From the NCBI RefSeq assembly GCF_900103885.1, contig NZ_FNIM01000017.1, forward strand, positions 1-53,103: a DNA stretch of 53,103 nucleotides. The letters run 5' to 3'. The notes beneath the pieces were generated by a model. That model was not told where the DNA came from, did no database searches, and was given only the letters and a program-made list of their open reading frames with translations. Source of the DNA: Actinomyces ruminicola (lineage in GTDB: Bacteria; Actinomycetota; Actinomycetes; Actinomycetales; Actinomycetaceae). Both the position numbers and the translations under genes were made by a program. Position 1 is the stretch's first letter, and the number at the start of each line of letters is the position of its first letter. This document shows, piece after piece, positions 35,560 through 45,152 of this stretch.

Positions 35560-36192
35560 GTGCTGCTTTCCGACCGTGACATCCGCGCAGAACTCGAATC
35601 CGGTCACGTCGGCCTCGAGCCCTATGACCCGGAGATGATCCAGCCCGCCTCCATCGACGTGCGCCTGGATCGTTGGTTCCGCCTGTTCGACAACCACCGC
35701 TACCCGGTCATCGACCCCGCCGTCGAGCAGGACCGGCTCACCCACCTGGTCGACGTCGGCCCCGACGAGCCGCTGGTCCTGCATCCCGGCGAGTTCGTGC
35801 TCGGCTCCTCCTACGAGCGCGTCACCCTCCCCGACGACATCGCCGCCCGCCTGGAGGGCAAGTCCAGTCTCGGCCGCCTGGGCCTGCTCACCCACTCCAC
35901 CGCCGGCTTCATCGACCCCGGCTTCTCCGGGCACGTCACCCTGGAGCTGTCGAACACGGCCACCATGCCCATCAAGCTCTGGCCCGGTATGAAGGTCGGC
36001 CAGCTGTGCTTCTTCCGGCTGTCCTCTCCCGCCGCCGCCCCCTACGGGCAGGGCGCCACCGGCTCGCGCTACCAGGGCCAGCGCGGCCCCACGGCCTCCC
36101 GCTCCCACCTGTCCTTCCACCGCATCCGCATTACCGACCCCGGTCCGCTCGCCGACGTCGCCTCCCCCGCCCCCGAAGGACCCGGCGCATGA
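35560..36192 (+). CDS. dcd: dCTP deaminase
   Basis: 210 residues from a [83 protein letters not shown] and [11 protein letters not shown] match Dcd throughout, including the catalytic Glu in the GHVTLELSN segment. It deaminates dCTP toward dUTP, or directly to dUMP as in the bifunctional actinobacterial enzymes; I cannot separate these. The C-terminal 15 residues are extra. Overlaps the next gene by 4 bp. Confidence 0.95.
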   Translation: MLLSDRDIRAELESGHVGLEPYDPEMIQPASIDVRLDRWFRLFDNHRYPVIDPAVEQDRLTHLVDVGPDEPLVLHPGEFVLGSSYERVTLPDDIAARLEGKSSLGRLGLLTHSTAGFIDPGFSGHVTLELSNTATMPIKLWPGMKVGQLCFFRLSSPAAAPYGQGATGSRYQGQRGPTASRSHLSFHRIRITDPGPLADVASPAPEGPGA

Positions 36193-37376
36193 GCGAGCCG
36201 CAGGGCACTACTCCGATGCGGTCTCCGGGGCAGGCCCCACCCGCCTCCGCCCTTCCGGACTTCTTCACCGCCGGCGCCGACCTGGCCGCCACCCTGCCCA
36301 ACACCGCCCTGTCCACCGTCGGCTCCTTCCCGGTCGGTCGCGCCGACACCCAGCACCTGCTGCTGCTCGCCGACGACGTCACCGTCGATGAGGTCGAGGC
36401 CCTCGCCCTGTCCCAGGATGAGAACGCCGGCTGGGTTGGCGCCTCCCGGTTGCAGGTGGCCCCCGGTGCCGAGCTGCAGGGGCCTTGGGATGTCGACGCC
36501 GAGCTGCGCCGGGTTCTGCAGCTGCCGGACTGGACCGCCCAGGCCATGATCCTGGACTGTCCACCGCAGCGATCCGGTGCCCTGCCAACGGCATTGTCCG
36601 GAATCGATCCGCTCACCGACGCCTTCCCGCTGGCTCAGCCCGCCGACACCGAGCTGCTCGCCCTCACTCGTCTGCGTGCCATCGCCCGCCGCCTGGCCGG
36701 AGCACTGCGGCTGGCCGGGGATCCGAGCGAGCCCGGCGGCCGCACCGTCCCGGTGCTGGTGACTCCCGACCCCGAGCAGTCCACCACCCTCACCGTCTAC
36801 TCGCCCGTGTGGATCGTGCCCGACGGCGTCGTCGCTCTGACTGAGCCCGTTGCGGCGGGCGCCCGGCTGCGTCTTCAGGCCGAGCCGGTGCCCGGCCCGA
36901 CCGGCCTGGCCGCCATCCCGCGCGAGGAGCTGGTAAGGCTCTCCGAGACCATTGGGGACGATGTACTCGACGCCGCCTGGCGCGCCGCCGAGCGTCGTCG
37001 CCGTGAGCAGCAGGATGAGGAGGCGCGCGCCCGCGCCGCGGGCACCCAGGTGGAGGAGTTGCGCGACGGGTACGGCGTCGTCGCCGACGTGGACTCCTCT
37101 CACCCCGACTGGGGCGGGATTGAGATCCGCGTCCAGGCGGCGGAGGAGGTGCCGCTGGTCGTGCGTGGCGAGGCGTGGTCGCGAGGCGGAGTCATTACCT
37201 ACCAGGTCGTGTGGACGCCCCTGGACCCGGCCGACGCCCACCGTGAGGAACTGCCCGACGGCGTCCGGCAGGCGCGCTCCGCCGCCCGGACCCTCATCGA
37301 GGACGTCGCTGCCGCCCTCCTGGCGGCCGCCGGGGGAGTGGCGGTGGACGACGACGGCTTCCTGGTCGGGTTGTAG
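36189..37376 (+). CDS. Unrecognised protein, likely co-translated with dcd
   Basis: 395 residues from the ATG at 36189. Two similar-sized halves: an N-terminal part with [40 protein letters not shown], and a C-terminal part with [40 protein letters not shown]. An Arg/Glu-rich helix lies between ([21 protein letters not shown]). No signal peptide or membrane helix. Family not recognised. Confidence 0.75.
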   Translation: MSEPQGTTPMRSPGQAPPASALPDFFTAGADLAATLPNTALSTVGSFPVGRADTQHLLLLADDVTVDEVEALALSQDENAGWVGASRLQVAPGAELQGPWDVDAELRRVLQLPDWTAQAMILDCPPQRSGALPTALSGIDPLTDAFPLAQPADTELLALTRLRAIARRLAGALRLAGDPSEPGGRTVPVLVTPDPEQSTTLTVYSPVWIVPDGVVALTEPVAAGARLRLQAEPVPGPTGLAAIPREELVRLSETIGDDVLDAAWRAAERRRREQQDEEARARAAGTQVEELRDGYGVVADVDSSHPDWGGIEIRVQAAEEVPLVVRGEAWSRGGVITYQVVWTPLDPADAHREELPDGVRQARSAARTLIEDVAAALLAAAGGVAVDDDGFLVGL

Positions 37377-37404
37377 GTTTATCCGTTCTATTCGGTCGTC
37401 CCGG

Positions 37405-38052
37405 TCATTGCTCGCGGGGCCATTGGTTGAGGATTTGGGTGTAGGTGTCGGGGGTGCCGTAGGTGAGGATGGCGCCCTCGGCCACGGGCACGGCCTTGGT
37501 GGCCAGGGCGTGGGCCTGGGCCCAGTGGGGTGAGTCGCGGTGGAAGAACATCTTCCAGCCGGGGCCGAAATCGTACGGCTCGGGGTCGGGGTTGAGAGGG
37601 GCGCCGTCTCGTTGTAGTGCGCCGATGGTGGGGTTGATTATGCGGGCTGCGGTGTGCATGAGCCAGTCGGCGAAGTCCTCGTCGGTGTCAATTCGTGCCC
37701 CGAGTGCGTGGCCTGTGTGCAGGCTTATGAAGTGGGTGTCGGGGCGGCCCAGGCCCAGCTGGATGCCTAGGCTGCTGCCGTCGGCGTCGATGTCGCCACT
37801 GAAGAACGATCTAATAACGCCGGGGAGTTCCGGATCGGCGCTGGTGTAGACGGCCTGGCGGAGCTGGTCGAGGGTGTCGATGTTGGGGTTGGCCTCGGCC
37901 TGCGCCTTGGTGCGGGCGGTTTCCCGCCACCGGTGGAAGGTGGGGTCGTAGGGCTTGATCGCCTGCATGAACTCCCACGCCCTGGCAATCGACTCATCCA
38001 TGTGCCGGTCCAAACCCGGACGGTACGTCCTGAACACAAGTTCCCATTTCAT
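37405..38052 (-). CDS. Immunity protein 2 (Imm52-like) of the toxin locus
   Basis: 215 residues starting MKWELVFRTYRPGLDRHMDESIARAWEFMQAI. It is clearly paralogous to the protein at 38416, with long identical runs (DPEPYDFGPGWKMFFHRDSP and WAQAHALATKAVPVAEGAIL). I assign it to the Imm52-type immunity family, known to pair with Tox-REase-5 toxins, from the neighbourhood and general look. It follows the remnant toxin tip by 38 bp. The ribosome site GGAAAGGA is shared with the paralogue. Confidence 0.72.
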   Translation of the reverse strand: MKWELVFRTYRPGLDRHMDESIARAWEFMQAIKPYDPTFHRWRETARTKAQAEANPNIDTLDQLRQAVYTSADPELPGVIRSFFSGDIDADGSSLGIQLGLGRPDTHFISLHTGHALGARIDTDEDFADWLMHTAARIINPTIGALQRDGAPLNPDPEPYDFGPGWKMFFHRDSPHWAQAHALATKAVPVAEGAILTYGTPDTYTQILNQWPREQ

Positions 38053-38090
38053 GGCGTCTGTCCTTTCCCGTCAACTTGAATTCGCGCTGG

Positions 38091-38350
38091 TTAGTAGTAG
38101 TTGGGTGGGGTGAAGAACAGCTTAATTTCCGACGGGAAATATCCGCGGTCCTGGAGGGTAAATAGCCGTTCGTATAGTTCTTGTTCGGCTATGTGCCAGT
38201 GTATGGGTGTGCTGGTGCCGGTGGCACGCACGGCCGTGACCTGCTCCCACGCCTGTTGTCGCATGTCGGGGATGATGTGCTCGCCCCAGGGGTGGTTCAT
38301 GAGGTTGGCCAGGCCCTAGCCCTTGGCCTCAATGAGTACGCCTGTCGGCG
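38091..38350 (-). pseudogene. Displaced C-terminal tip of a Tox-REase-5 toxin
   Basis: On the minus strand the segment reads GVLIEAKG, a TAG (38316-38318), then GLANLMNHPWGEHIIPD, and ends IKLFFTPPNYY before TAA at 38091-38093. It matches the last 85 or so residues of the full toxin (GVLLEAKGEGLANLMNQEWG to FLTPPNYY), with Glu changed to stop. Homology begins just before the LIEAKG motif, so it is a partial cassette with no upstream toxin. It lies between the two immunity genes, the usual order of a displaced toxin-immunity pair. Confidence 0.82.
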
Positions 38351-38415
38351 ACGGCGACGGTCCGGCCCTGAGGGCCCGGGGGGTTGTGGTCGGGTGCGGA
38401 GTCAGGCTGTGCTGC

Positions 38416-39066
38416 TTATGCGTTGTTGCGGGGCCATTGGTTGAGGACTTGGGTGTAGGTGTCTGGGGTGCCGTAGGTGAGGATGGCGCCCTCGGCCACG
38501 GGCACGGCCTTGGTGGCTAGGGCGTGGGCCTGGGCCCAGTGGGGTGAGTCGCGGTGGAAGAACATCTTCCAACCGGGTCCGAAGTCGTATGGCTCGGGGT
38601 CGGGGTTGAGAGGATCGCCTTGGCGGCGTAGTGCGCCGATGGTGGGGTTGACAATGCGGGCGGCGGTGAGCATGAGCCAGTCGGCGAAGTCCTCATCGGC
38701 GTCAATACGCGCCCCGAGCGCGGGCCCGGTCTCTAGTCTTATGGAGTGGGTGTCGGGGTACACCAGGCCCAGCAGGATGTATAGATTGCTGCCTCCGGTA
38801 CCGATATCGCCGCTGAACAGCATAAGCTGGGCGCCAGGCAGTTCCGGGTCGACGCTGCTGTAGACGGCCTGGCGGAGCTGGTCGAGGGTCTCGATATTGG
38901 GGTTGGCCTCGGCCTGGGCCTTGGTGCGGGCGGTTTCCCGCCACCGGAAGAAGGTGGGGTCGTAGGGCCTGATCGCCTGCATAAACTCCCACGCCCTGGC
39001 AATCGACTCATCCATGCGCCGGTCAAGGCCCGGGCGCTGAGTCTTGAATGAAAGGTGCCATTTCAT
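38416..39066 (-). CDS. Immunity protein 1 (Imm52-like), cognate to the full-length toxin
   Basis: 216 residues, MKWHLSFKTQRPGLDRRMDESIARAWEFMQAI. It lies 53 bp downstream of the toxin stop on the same strand, so it is the expected cognate antidote. Differences from the paralogue at 37405 cluster in the middle (about 70-125), where the contact with different toxin tips might lie; this is inference. No signal peptide, so it acts in the cytoplasm. Confidence 0.75.
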   Translation of the reverse strand: MKWHLSFKTQRPGLDRRMDESIARAWEFMQAIRPYDPTFFRWRETARTKAQAEANPNIETLDQLRQAVYSSVDPELPGAQLMLFSGDIGTGGSNLYILLGLVYPDTHSIRLETGPALGARIDADEDFADWLMLTAARIVNPTIGALRRQGDPLNPDPEPYDFGPGWKMFFHRDSPHWAQAHALATKAVPVAEGAILTYGTPDTYTQVLNQWPRNNA

Positions 39067-39119
39067 GGTGTCTTTCCTTTCCTGCTGGCTGCGGCTGCCG
39101 GATTAGTGTTGGTTAGTGG

Positions 39120-41516
39120 TTAGTAGTAGTTGGGTGGGGTGAGGAACAGCTTGATGGTGGTGGGGAAGTATCCGTCTTTCTGGAGGTCTAGGAGTCGTTG
39201 GTAGAATTCTTGTTCGGCGATGTGCCAGTGTATGGGGGTGTTGGTGCCGGTGGCGCGCACCGCCGCCACCTGCTCTCTGGCCTGTTTAACTGCGTCGGGG
39301 ATGACGTGTTTGCCCCATTCTTGGTTCATGAGGTTGGCCAGGCCCTCGCCCTTGGCCTCGAGGAGCACGCCGTCCTTGAAGCCGTCGAACTCCTTGCCGC
39401 CCACGAAGTAGGAGTCTTGCACGCGTACGCCGGTGATCTGCTCCTCGTAGGTGGCCGAGCGCCAGGAGGGGCTGTTGTTCCTGCCCTTGCCCCAGGTGCC
39501 CACCCCGCCCTCACTGGACCCGCGCACGGGCTTGCGCACGCCGGGGTAGTGCTTGCCGGCGCGGGGATCGAACATGCCGGGCTTCACCGCGCCGGTCTCG
39601 TCGGCCAGGTGTGCGCGCACGGCCCGGTTGCGTTGCTTGGCGTGCTGCCGCCAGGCGGGCCGGTTGCTGCGCCACAGCCAGTACTCGTAGCGGGCCTCGC
39701 GGGCGGTCTGCCGGGAGGCCCAGCGGGCGCCGCGGGCGGCCTGGCCGCCCATGCCGCTGGCCGCGCCGCCGCCAACAAAGGTCAGCCCCGCCAGCGCCAG
39801 GTCCATGACGATCTCGGCGGGGGTGTGGGTGGACAGGTAGCGGCGCGTGGTGCCGGACGGGTCCCGCACCAGATCCGCGGCCCCGTGGGCGGCCGCGAAC
39901 ACGGTGGAAAGCCCCATGCCGACCTCGAAGGCCAGGCCCAAGGTTCCGCCGGTGAATATCACGATCGCCCCGGCCAGCGCCAGCACCATGGCCTTCTGGC
40001 CCAGGCTGAGCCCCTCCCACCAGGTTCCCAGCGCGTGAAGGATCCCGGCCAGCCACCACGACAAGCCCGAGCCGCTCAGCTGCTCCTGCAGCGCTCCGGC
40101 CAGCACCGGAGTGAGGGGCAGCAGGCCGACGGCCGCCGCCAGGGCGCCCGCGCCCGCCAACCGCCAGGCCCACCAGCGCTGCGGCACGGCGTCCAGCACC
40201 GCGCGCGCCGCCTCTTCCCGGCCCACGCGCAGCCTCGCGGGCGCAACCGCCAACAAACTTGGTTGGCGGGTGTCGGCGGCCTCAAGCAGCGTGAGGTAGG
40301 CCCACCGCCACTCAATCCCCGCGGTGGCCACCAGGTCGATCAGCACCGCCCGCAGCGGCCGCCAACGGTCGTAGGGCAGCGCCCTGATCCGCCGCTCCCG
40401 CCACAGCCCCAACCGGCCACCACCGTCGCTGCCCTCAATCGACAGCGTGTAACCACCCTCCCACAGCGTGCGCACATCCAACAGCCACGCCACACCCAAC
40501 AAGGCCAGCAGCACCCAGCCGCGCCCGTGACCGCCCAGCGTCAAAGCAGAAGTGGCCCCCACCGGCCACCACGGCGCCTGGTCCCCGGTCTGCGACCAGG
40601 CACCGTACTGACTGGCGTTGCGGCCGGCGTGATCCACCATCGCCACCCACAGCGCCCACAACGGCGCCAGCGCGCACACCGCCCGCGCCGCCACCCGCAC
40701 CCAGCCGGACAGGCCCCCGCACCGGCGCCACACCGCCACCGCCAGCCCCGCCGTCGCGGCCACCATCCCGGTCACGATCCCGTGCCCCGCGAAGGCCAGA
40801 TACTCCCCCGCCTGCCCCGAGAACGGACTCAGGGAGTACATGGCCGCACCCAGGCACTCCAGATCACTGACACCCTGGTAGGAGCACGTCAACAAATCCA
40901 GCGCACCGAACAGCCCCGGCTGCGTCTCCAGGATGACGACCCGCCGCGCCATCTCCTCCACCACCTCAAACCCCGCGCCACAGGCCACCCCCAGCACCAG
41001 CCAGTCGCTCGCCAGCAGCCGCCGCGCCCGCCCCGGAGCCGCCACTGCCAGCACCGCCAGCGGCACCAGCTTGCCCACCTCCTCCACCAGCGGGGCCACC
41101 ACCACCGAAGCGGCCGTAGAGCTCACGGACACCTCGGCCAGCCCCGAGATCCACGCACTCGCCGCCGCGATGACCCCCGCCCACGGCATCGCCGCCGCCA
41201 GCACCCCCGACACCAGCATCCAGGACACCGTCTTCGCCCGCGCCAGGGCGAACCAGCACACCACCAGCCACACACAGCCCACCCAGGCCCCCAAGGCCGC
41301 CCTCAGCACCGGCGATACCACCAGCGTGACCAGCACCACCACCAGCGCCACCCACGAGCACACCGCCCGGAACCGCAACAACCGCCCGAACCAGCGGGTG
41401 CCGCTCACCCGATCCCGCAGCACCTCCCACCACTCCGCACGCCCCTCAGGCAACGGAGCGGACGCCGGACCGGCCTGCCAAGCACCACCAGCGGAGTGCG
41501 CGGAGGAAGCGACCAT
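39120..41516 (-). CDS. Polymorphic toxin: PrsW-like intramembrane protease fused to Tox-REase-5-type nuclease
   Basis: 798 residues. Residues about 50-345 hold many membrane helices with the four PrsW-type motifs: LVEEVGKL (EE at 145-146, K149), GFEVVEEM (E184, E187), AFAGHGIVTG (H245) and MVDHAGRN (H296, N300). Residues about 350-450 are a cytoplasmic-type region. Four or so more helices follow (about 453-590), then an Arg-rich linker. The C-terminal tip (about 690-798) has KEFDGFKDGVLLEAKG, matching the D-x-E-x-K core of restriction-fold nucleases, then HVIPDAVKQAREQVAAV and IHWHIAEQ. Ends with NYY. The 180-bp upstream gap is AT-richer, with TTAATACTG and a dyad GAGGTCCCGGACCTC. Confidence 0.82.
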   Translation of the reverse strand: MVASSAHSAGGAWQAGPASAPLPEGRAEWWEVLRDRVSGTRWFGRLLRFRAVCSWVALVVVLVTLVVSPVLRAALGAWVGCVWLVVCWFALARAKTVSWMLVSGVLAAAMPWAGVIAAASAWISGLAEVSVSSTAASVVVAPLVEEVGKLVPLAVLAVAAPGRARRLLASDWLVLGVACGAGFEVVEEMARRVVILETQPGLFGALDLLTCSYQGVSDLECLGAAMYSLSPFSGQAGEYLAFAGHGIVTGMVAATAGLAVAVWRRCGGLSGWVRVAARAVCALAPLWALWVAMVDHAGRNASQYGAWSQTGDQAPWWPVGATSALTLGGHGRGWVLLALLGVAWLLDVRTLWEGGYTLSIEGSDGGGRLGLWRERRIRALPYDRWRPLRAVLIDLVATAGIEWRWAYLTLLEAADTRQPSLLAVAPARLRVGREEAARAVLDAVPQRWWAWRLAGAGALAAAVGLLPLTPVLAGALQEQLSGSGLSWWLAGILHALGTWWEGLSLGQKAMVLALAGAIVIFTGGTLGLAFEVGMGLSTVFAAAHGAADLVRDPSGTTRRYLSTHTPAEIVMDLALAGLTFVGGGAASGMGGQAARGARWASRQTAREARYEYWLWRSNRPAWRQHAKQRNRAVRAHLADETGAVKPGMFDPRAGKHYPGVRKPVRGSSEGGVGTWGKGRNNSPSWRSATYEEQITGVRVQDSYFVGGKEFDGFKDGVLLEAKGEGLANLMNQEWGKHVIPDAVKQAREQVAAVRATGTNTPIHWHIAEQEFYQRLLDLQKDGYFPTTIKLFLTPPNYY

Positions 41517-41696
41517 CAGGGAACCCTTCTGCTAGGAGGATGACACGCGGCCGCAGTAAATCACAGTATTAAATCGTTTGCACTACGAACAGGCGTGAAC
41601 AACCGTGCGGCATCACAATGAGGTCCCGGACCTCCGGGGCAAACCGCTATGACCCCGGCGAGGCGGTAGTCATCGGGACCACGGCCCCTCTCACTG

Positions 41697-42446
41697 TTAA
41701 CGCCTATTGCGCAGCACGCCGTCGCCACGGCGCGGCACCAGACGGGACTCCTGCGCGCGGGCGGCCGGCTCACTCCAGCGCCAGCCGTTGAAGGCCACTG
41801 CCTCCGCCAGCGCCCGAGACCACGCCACCGGCTCCTCGCCGCGCTCCCGGCCCACCGCCAGGTAGTGGCGCAGCAGCCCCGCGCTGGCCAGGGCGTCGTC
41901 GAGCGCCGTGTGATGCCGTCCGATCGCCACCCCGGCGGTCTCGCAGCAGGTGACCAGCCGCCGCGAAGGCGTGGTCATGAAGTGCCGCGCCAGCTCCATG
42001 GTGCACACGCGCGGCACCCGCGCCCCGCGCTCCAGGCGGTCCAGGCCGCCCAGCGCCTGGGTGAGGAAGCCGACGTCGAAGCGCGCGTTGTGGGCGACCA
42101 CCGCCCGCCCCGCCAGATCCCGGGCCAGCAGGTCGGCGACGTCGGACAGTGCCGGCGCCCCCACCAGGTCCTCGGCCACCAGCCCGTGAATATGGGTGGG
42201 GCCCACGTCGACACCGACCCCCGGGTTGACCAGAGTCGACCAGCTCCGCTCCACAGCCCCATCCGGACCGGCCTGCACCAGCCCTATCTCAATGATCGAG
42301 TCGGCCGCCGGAGACAGCCCAGTGGTCTCCAGGTCGACGACGGCGTAGCCCACCTCAGAGACGTCCGCTGCGTCCAGGGCGTCCGAGACCGGACGGGGCT
42401 GAAGCGTCTGGCGCAGCGGCCGACGCGGGCGGTGATAGAAGGGCAT
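41697..42446 (-). CDS. DnaQ-like DEDDh 3'-5' exonuclease
   Basis: 249 residues from the ATG at 42446; an ATG 9 bp earlier also fits. Exo I is VVDLETTGLSPAADSIIEIG, Exo II is VVAHNARFDVGFL and Exo III is RHHTALDDALASAGLL, so all four acidic residues and the catalytic His are present. It resembles the epsilon-subunit exonuclease but has a C-terminal extension of about 60 residues. Proofreading or single-strand trimming is possible. Confidence 0.9.
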   Translation of the reverse strand: MPFYHRPRRPLRQTLQPRPVSDALDAADVSEVGYAVVDLETTGLSPAADSIIEIGLVQAGPDGAVERSWSTLVNPGVGVDVGPTHIHGLVAEDLVGAPALSDVADLLARDLAGRAVVAHNARFDVGFLTQALGGLDRLERGARVPRVCTMELARHFMTTPSRRLVTCCETAGVAIGRHHTALDDALASAGLLRHYLAVGRERGEEPVAWSRALAEAVAFNGWRWSEPAARAQESRLVPRRGDGVLRNRR

Positions 42447-42506
42447 CGCCTCCATCGTATGCGCTCGTCGTATCGCTGCGGACGGCGCACGACTAGAGTC
42501 CTGGGC

Positions 42507-43343
42507 ATGACGACCGCATCCAACCACCAGCCCGCCGAAGCGCTCGCAGCCGCCCCCACCGACGCCCTGACCACGCCCGCCACGACCTCGGTCACCAACG
42601 CCACCATCGCCACCCAGATGGCCCACCGCACCATCCGCGCCTACACCTCCGAACCGGTGGACGAGGACACCGTGTCCGCCCTGCTCGACGTCGCCCGCCA
42701 CGCCGCCACCTCCTCCTTCCAGCAGCAGGTCACCGTTATCCGGGTCAAGGACCCCGCCGTGCGCGAGCAGCTCCACCTCGCCTCCGGCCAGCCCTACGTG
42801 GGCGGTGACCGTGGCGAACTGTTCGTATTCGTGGTCGACCTGCACCGCAACGCCGTCATCCGCGAGCGCGCCGGCGCCTCCCTGGAGCCGCTCGAGCGCA
42901 CCGCCCTGTTCCTCCAGGGTGTCGAGGACGCCGTCATCGCCGCCCAGAACATGGTGGTCGCGGCCGAGTCCCTGGGATTGGGAACCGTCTACCTCGGCTC
43001 CATCATCGGCGACGTCCGCCGCGTCATCACCGCGCTGGGCCTGCCCAAGCGCACCTACCCGATCCTCGGCCTGCTGGTGGGCCACGCCGCTCAGGCGCCC
43101 CAGTACAAGCCGCGCCTGCCCCGCGAGATCGTCACCGCCGTCGACGCCTACCCCGACCTCGACGCCCACGCCGACGCCCTGGCCGCCTATGACGCCGAGG
43201 TCGAGCAGTACTACGACCTGCGCGACACCAACAACCGCGTGGACTCCTTCACCACCCAGATCGCCCGCGCGCTCGGCGGTGGGCCGGCCTCGCAGGCCCC
43301 CGTCCTCGAGGTCCTGCACGAGCAGCTCCTCTGCCTGCACTGA
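42507..43343 (+). CDS. NADPH-dependent nitroreductase-family oxidoreductase
   Basis: 278 residues from the ATG at 42507. MAHRTIRAYTSEPVDEDTVSALLDVARHAATSSFQQQ, QGVEDAVIAAQNMVVAAESLGLGTVYLGSI and LPKRTYPILGLLVGHA are typical of NfsA/FRP-like flavin reductases that bind FMN as dimers. Substrate is probably flavin, quinone or nitro compounds. The N-terminal 30 residues are Ala/Thr-rich and not part of the fold. Confidence 0.9.
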   Translation: MTTASNHQPAEALAAAPTDALTTPATTSVTNATIATQMAHRTIRAYTSEPVDEDTVSALLDVARHAATSSFQQQVTVIRVKDPAVREQLHLASGQPYVGGDRGELFVFVVDLHRNAVIRERAGASLEPLERTALFLQGVEDAVIAAQNMVVAAESLGLGTVYLGSIIGDVRRVITALGLPKRTYPILGLLVGHAAQAPQYKPRLPREIVTAVDAYPDLDAHADALAAYDAEVEQYYDLRDTNNRVDSFTTQIARALGGGPASQAPVLEVLHEQLLCLH

Positions 43344-43353
43344 GGGAGCCGCA

Positions 43354-44175
43354 GTGCTGACGAGGTTCGACTTTCCGGTCGCGCTTATCGCCAGTGAGTT
43401 GGTAGGCGATGCCGCAGACGCCCGTCCGCGCTTCCGCACCCTCGCCGAGGTGGGCGACATCAACGCCGTCTTTCCCCTCGCCTCGCTGACCAAGCCGCTC
43501 GTCGCCTGGAGCGCCCTGGTCGCCGTGGACCGCCATCTGTTGGACCTCGACGCCCCCGCCGCGCCCGAGCTGCCCGGTGCCACCATCCGCGACCTGCTCG
43601 CCCACGCCTCCGGCGTCGCCCCCGACGCCACCGCCGCGCTGTCCGCCCCACGCCGTCGTCGCATCTACTCCAACCGCGGCTTCGAACTGCTCGGGCAGCG
43701 GCTCCAGGAGGCCACCGCCACCCCGCTCGAGGAGTGGGTCGAGGCGGCCGTCCTCGAACCCCTCGGCCTGGCCAGCATCTCCGTCCCCGGCTCGCCCGCC
43801 CACTCCGGTACGGGCAGCGCCGCAGACCTGTCCGCCTTCGCCCGGGAGCTGGCAGCGCCGACGCTGGTCTCGCCCGCTCTCGCCGCCGCTGCGCGGCGCC
43901 CCGTCCACCCCGGACTGGCCGGCGTCCTGCCCGGATACGGGCGCCAGAACCCCAACGACTTCGGCCTGGGCCTGGAGATCCGCGGCGCCAAGCACCCGCA
44001 CTGGACGGCCGCCGCCAACAGCCCCGAGACCTACGGGCACTTCGGTCAGTCCGGGTCCTTCATCTGGGTGGACCCGGTCGCCCGCCGCCAGGCCGTCTTC
44101 CTGGGCGGGCGCCCCTTCGGCACCGTGCACCGGGAGAACTGGCCCGTGCTCAGCGCCCAAGTGCTCGCCCTGTGA
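43354..44175 (+). CDS. Serine hydrolase, beta-lactamase/esterase family
   Basis: 273 residues from a GTG with TGAGGGA before it. The catalytic SxxK is in LASLTKPLV, the second motif YxN in RIYSNRGFELLG, and the third, HxG, in HFGQSGSFIW. No signal peptide is visible, so it is probably cytoplasmic, unlike classical class C beta-lactamases. The gene lies 10 bp past the nitroreductase stop and is probably co-transcribed. Confidence 0.88.
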   Translation: MLTRFDFPVALIASELVGDAADARPRFRTLAEVGDINAVFPLASLTKPLVAWSALVAVDRHLLDLDAPAAPELPGATIRDLLAHASGVAPDATAALSAPRRRRIYSNRGFELLGQRLQEATATPLEEWVEAAVLEPLGLASISVPGSPAHSGTGSAADLSAFARELAAPTLVSPALAAAARRPVHPGLAGVLPGYGRQNPNDFGLGLEIRGAKHPHWTAAANSPETYGHFGQSGSFIWVDPVARRQAVFLGGRPFGTVHRENWPVLSAQVLAL

Positions 44176-44189
44176 ACTGGCCGAGCGGT

Positions 44190-44222
44190 GAGGCGTGGGT
44201 CCGCGGACGACCACTGCGCCTC
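44190..44222. terminator. Hairpin between convergent genes
   Basis: GAGGCG at 44190-44195 pairs with CGCCTC at 44217-44222; inside is the perfect dyad GTCCGCGGAC. It lies between the converging serine hydrolase and exonuclease III genes. Confidence 0.45.
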
Positions 44223-44235
44223 CTGCGGCCCCCGT

Positions 44236-45042
44236 TCAGTCGAGGTCGACGACGACCGGCACGTGGTCGCTGGGCCCCTTGCCCTTGCGCTCGTCCCGGT
44301 CGATGGCGGCGTCGCGCACCCGGGCGGCGAAGGCCGCCGAGCCGTAGACGAAGTCGATGCGCATGCCCTCATTGCGCGGGAAGCGCAGCTGCTGGTAGTC
44401 CCAGTAGGTGTAGTTGGTGACGCGCTCGCGCGTCACCTCCTGCAGGCCGACCGCCTCCAGCGCGGCCAGCGCCTCCCGCTCCGGGGCGGACACGTGCGTG
44501 GCGCCCTCGAAGACGCTCATGTCCCACACGTCCTCGTCCCGCGGCGCCACATTCCAGTCCCCGACCAGCGCCAGAGACTGCCGCGGATCCGCCGCCAGCC
44601 AGCCGGATACGGCGTCGCGCAGCGCCGCCAGCCAGTCCAGCTTGTACCGGTAGTGCGGGTGGGACAGCTCCCGACCGTTGGGCACGTACAGGCTCCACAG
44701 CCGCACCGGGTCGCCGTCGGCGCCCCCGACGGTGGCCCCCAGCGCCCGCGCCTCCACGACCGGCTGGGCCCCCTCCTTCGCCGCCCAGCCGGGCTGCCCG
44801 GGGAAGGAGGCGGCGACATCGTCGAGCCCGACTCGGGAGGCGATGGCCACGCCGTTCCACTGGTTCAGCCCGTGCACGGCCAGCTCGTAGCCCGCCGCCT
44901 CGAAGGGGGCGCGCGGGAACTGGTCCGGGCGGCACTTGGTCTCCTGCATGGCCAGCACGTCTACGTCCCGGCGCTCGAGGAAGTCGATGATCCGGTCGAC
45001 TCGGGTGCGGGCGGAGTTCACGTTCCAGGTGGCCAGACGCAT
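44236..45042 (-). CDS. xth: Exonuclease III / AP endonuclease
   Basis: 268 residues. LATWNVNSARTRVDRIIDFLERRDVDVLAMQETKC carries the catalytic Asn and Glu. GDWNVAPRDEDVWD supplies the Asp/Asn pair, and GMRIDFVYGS and PSDHVPVVVDLD the terminal Asp-His. This is the standard XthA fold for abasic-site repair. Length is normal. Confidence 0.95.
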   Translation of the reverse strand: MRLATWNVNSARTRVDRIIDFLERRDVDVLAMQETKCRPDQFPRAPFEAAGYELAVHGLNQWNGVAIASRVGLDDVAASFPGQPGWAAKEGAQPVVEARALGATVGGADGDPVRLWSLYVPNGRELSHPHYRYKLDWLAALRDAVSGWLAADPRQSLALVGDWNVAPRDEDVWDMSVFEGATHVSAPEREALAALEAVGLQEVTRERVTNYTYWDYQQLRFPRNEGMRIDFVYGSAAFAARVRDAAIDRDERKGKGPSDHVPVVVDLD

Positions 45043-45152
45043 GCGTGCAGGCTACCGCGGCCGTGCCCACTCGGGCCCGTTCGGGCCCCGCGTCATACGT
45101 TCGTCTCGCACTCGTGCGCGGTCCCGGGGCTCAGGCGATTAGGCTCGCCCGT

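Noticed and set aside
37405-41516. Prophage region
   Set aside because: No capsid, tail, portal, terminase or integrase genes; the locus is explained by toxin and immunity genes.
39198-41543. Long plus-strand open frame opposite the toxin gene (781 codons)
   Set aside because: Antisense shadow: His/Gln/Pro/Arg-rich, no domains, while the minus strand has PrsW and nuclease motifs and an immunity gene.
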